NCBI GenBank assembly: GCA_031273285.1
Contig: JAISSE010000107.1
Location: 1 to 6,998, forward strand
DNA from: Prevotellaceae bacterium
Lineage (GTDB): Bacteria > Bacteroidota > Bacteroidia > Bacteroidales > UBA932
Direction of reading: 5' to 3'
Length of the DNA: 6,998 bases
Part shown: piece after piece, positions 6,830 through 6,998 of the stretch
Position numbering within the stretch: position 1 is the first letter of the stretch
Layout of the letters: each line of letters opens with the position of its first letter
Position numbers and translations under genes: made by a program
The notes under the pieces: model-generated
Database searches by the model: none
The model's input: the letters and a program-made list of their open reading frames with translations, nothing else
Told to the model about the DNA's origin: nothing

Positions 6830-6913
6830 AAAACTGCCATTTTGGCATTATGGAATACTTCGGAAGTATTAAATACTGTCATTTTGGCATTTTCGAGATG
6901 CTTTTTAGTATTA
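6830..6913 (-). repeat. 21-base-period array (family II), inverted, right of copy 2
   Basis: Four 21-base blocks: 6830-6850, 6851-6871, 6872-6892 and 6893-6913. The first and third are 18 of 21 identical and share CATTTTGGCATT, giving a direct repeat with a 42-base period. The second contains the perfect hairpin AATACTTCGGAAGTATT (6854-6870), and the first contains TGCCA, TTT, TGGCA (6835-6847). On the minus strand AATACTTCCGAA and AAAAGCATCTC match blocks in the 6503-6628 array, so the two arrays are inverted relatives on either side of copy 2. Confidence 0.65.
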
Positions 6914-6972
6914 AGGCATTGTATGAAAATAAACGGAATGTATTTGTTTTTCCGCAAAATTCGTAATTGTTA

Positions 6973-6998
6973 ATTGACTGCGTCGAACTTGCGTTTCG
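6973..6998 (+). repeat. Family I 21-base unit, cut by the window edge
   Basis: 6973-6993 matches the unit at 1438-1458 at 18 of 21 positions (TTGACTGCGTCGAACTT shared in pattern), followed by TTT, the expected start of another unit. The array probably continues beyond the window. Confidence 0.7.

Larger units (their letters stand above)
6390..6998. other. Repeat-rich intergenic region, no gene
   Basis: The 609 bases after the methyltransferase gene contain, in order, the tail of the ATCCAC repeat, a terminator hairpin, a pair of TTTATCGTT repeats (6463-6471 and 6477-6485), a 21-base-period array, the second palindromic core, a related inverted 21-base-period array, and one further family I unit at the window edge. 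Open frames here (6362-6640 on the plus strand, 6703-6957 on the minus strand) consist largely of these repeats and I do not consider them genes. Confidence 0.7.

Noticed and set aside
6503..6913. Possible CRISPR array
   Set aside because: Units are 21 bases, contiguous without unique spacers, degenerate, and no cas genes are present.
6703..6957. 84-codon minus-strand frame, and the 60-codon frame at 6493-6675
   Set aside because: Both translate through the hairpin element and the 21-base arrays; no recognisable protein.

Overview
This window looks like chromosome from a member of the Bacteroidota, probably Bacteroidales. The evidence is threefold: the start codons lack clear Shine-Dalgarno sequences (normal for this phylum), the release factor has the PQT-type recognition loop and Cys-Ser-Ser-Gly-Pro-Gly-Gly-Gln motif I associate with this phylum, and a family S46 dipeptidyl-peptidase is present, a family typical of this group. 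Coding DNA is moderately AT-rich and the gaps are strongly AT-rich. I see no phage, plasmid, CRISPR or defence genes, and no RNA gene.

Layout. 1-259: AT-rich gap with no convincing gene, ending in a likely terminator for prfA. 260-1351 (minus): prfA, peptide chain release factor 1. 1352-1949: a 598-base divergent gap holding a nested repeat structure (inverted 42-base arms around a three-hairpin palindromic core). 1950-4115 (plus): secreted S46 dipeptidyl-peptidase, DPP7-like by its specificity residue. 4128-5552 (plus): cytosolic HEAT-repeat protein of unknown role, only 12 bases downstream. 5592-6389 (plus): TrmH/SpoU-family 2'-O-ribose RNA methyltransferase. 6390-6998: terminator and a second repeat-rich gap, with an inverted copy of the same palindromic core set between 21-base-period arrays of a different family.

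How the genes relate. The three plus-strand genes are tightly spaced with no terminator seen between them, so they are probably one transcript, ending at a short hairpin with a T run at 6423-6443. Their products act in different places: periplasmic peptide breakdown, a cytosolic helical-repeat scaffold, and RNA modification. No shared pathway is evident. prfA is transcribed divergently.

The genes are ordinary. The interesting material is intergenic: two 117-base copies of a palindromic element (about 91% identical, opposite orientation) bracket the three-gene block. Each has three hairpins whose stems differ in sequence but keep pairing, mostly with GAA/TTC three-base loops, and each sits between inverted arms built on a 21-base period. 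This looks like a dispersed repeat or non-autonomous mobile element family of this genome. I cannot show from one window whether it is functional or new.
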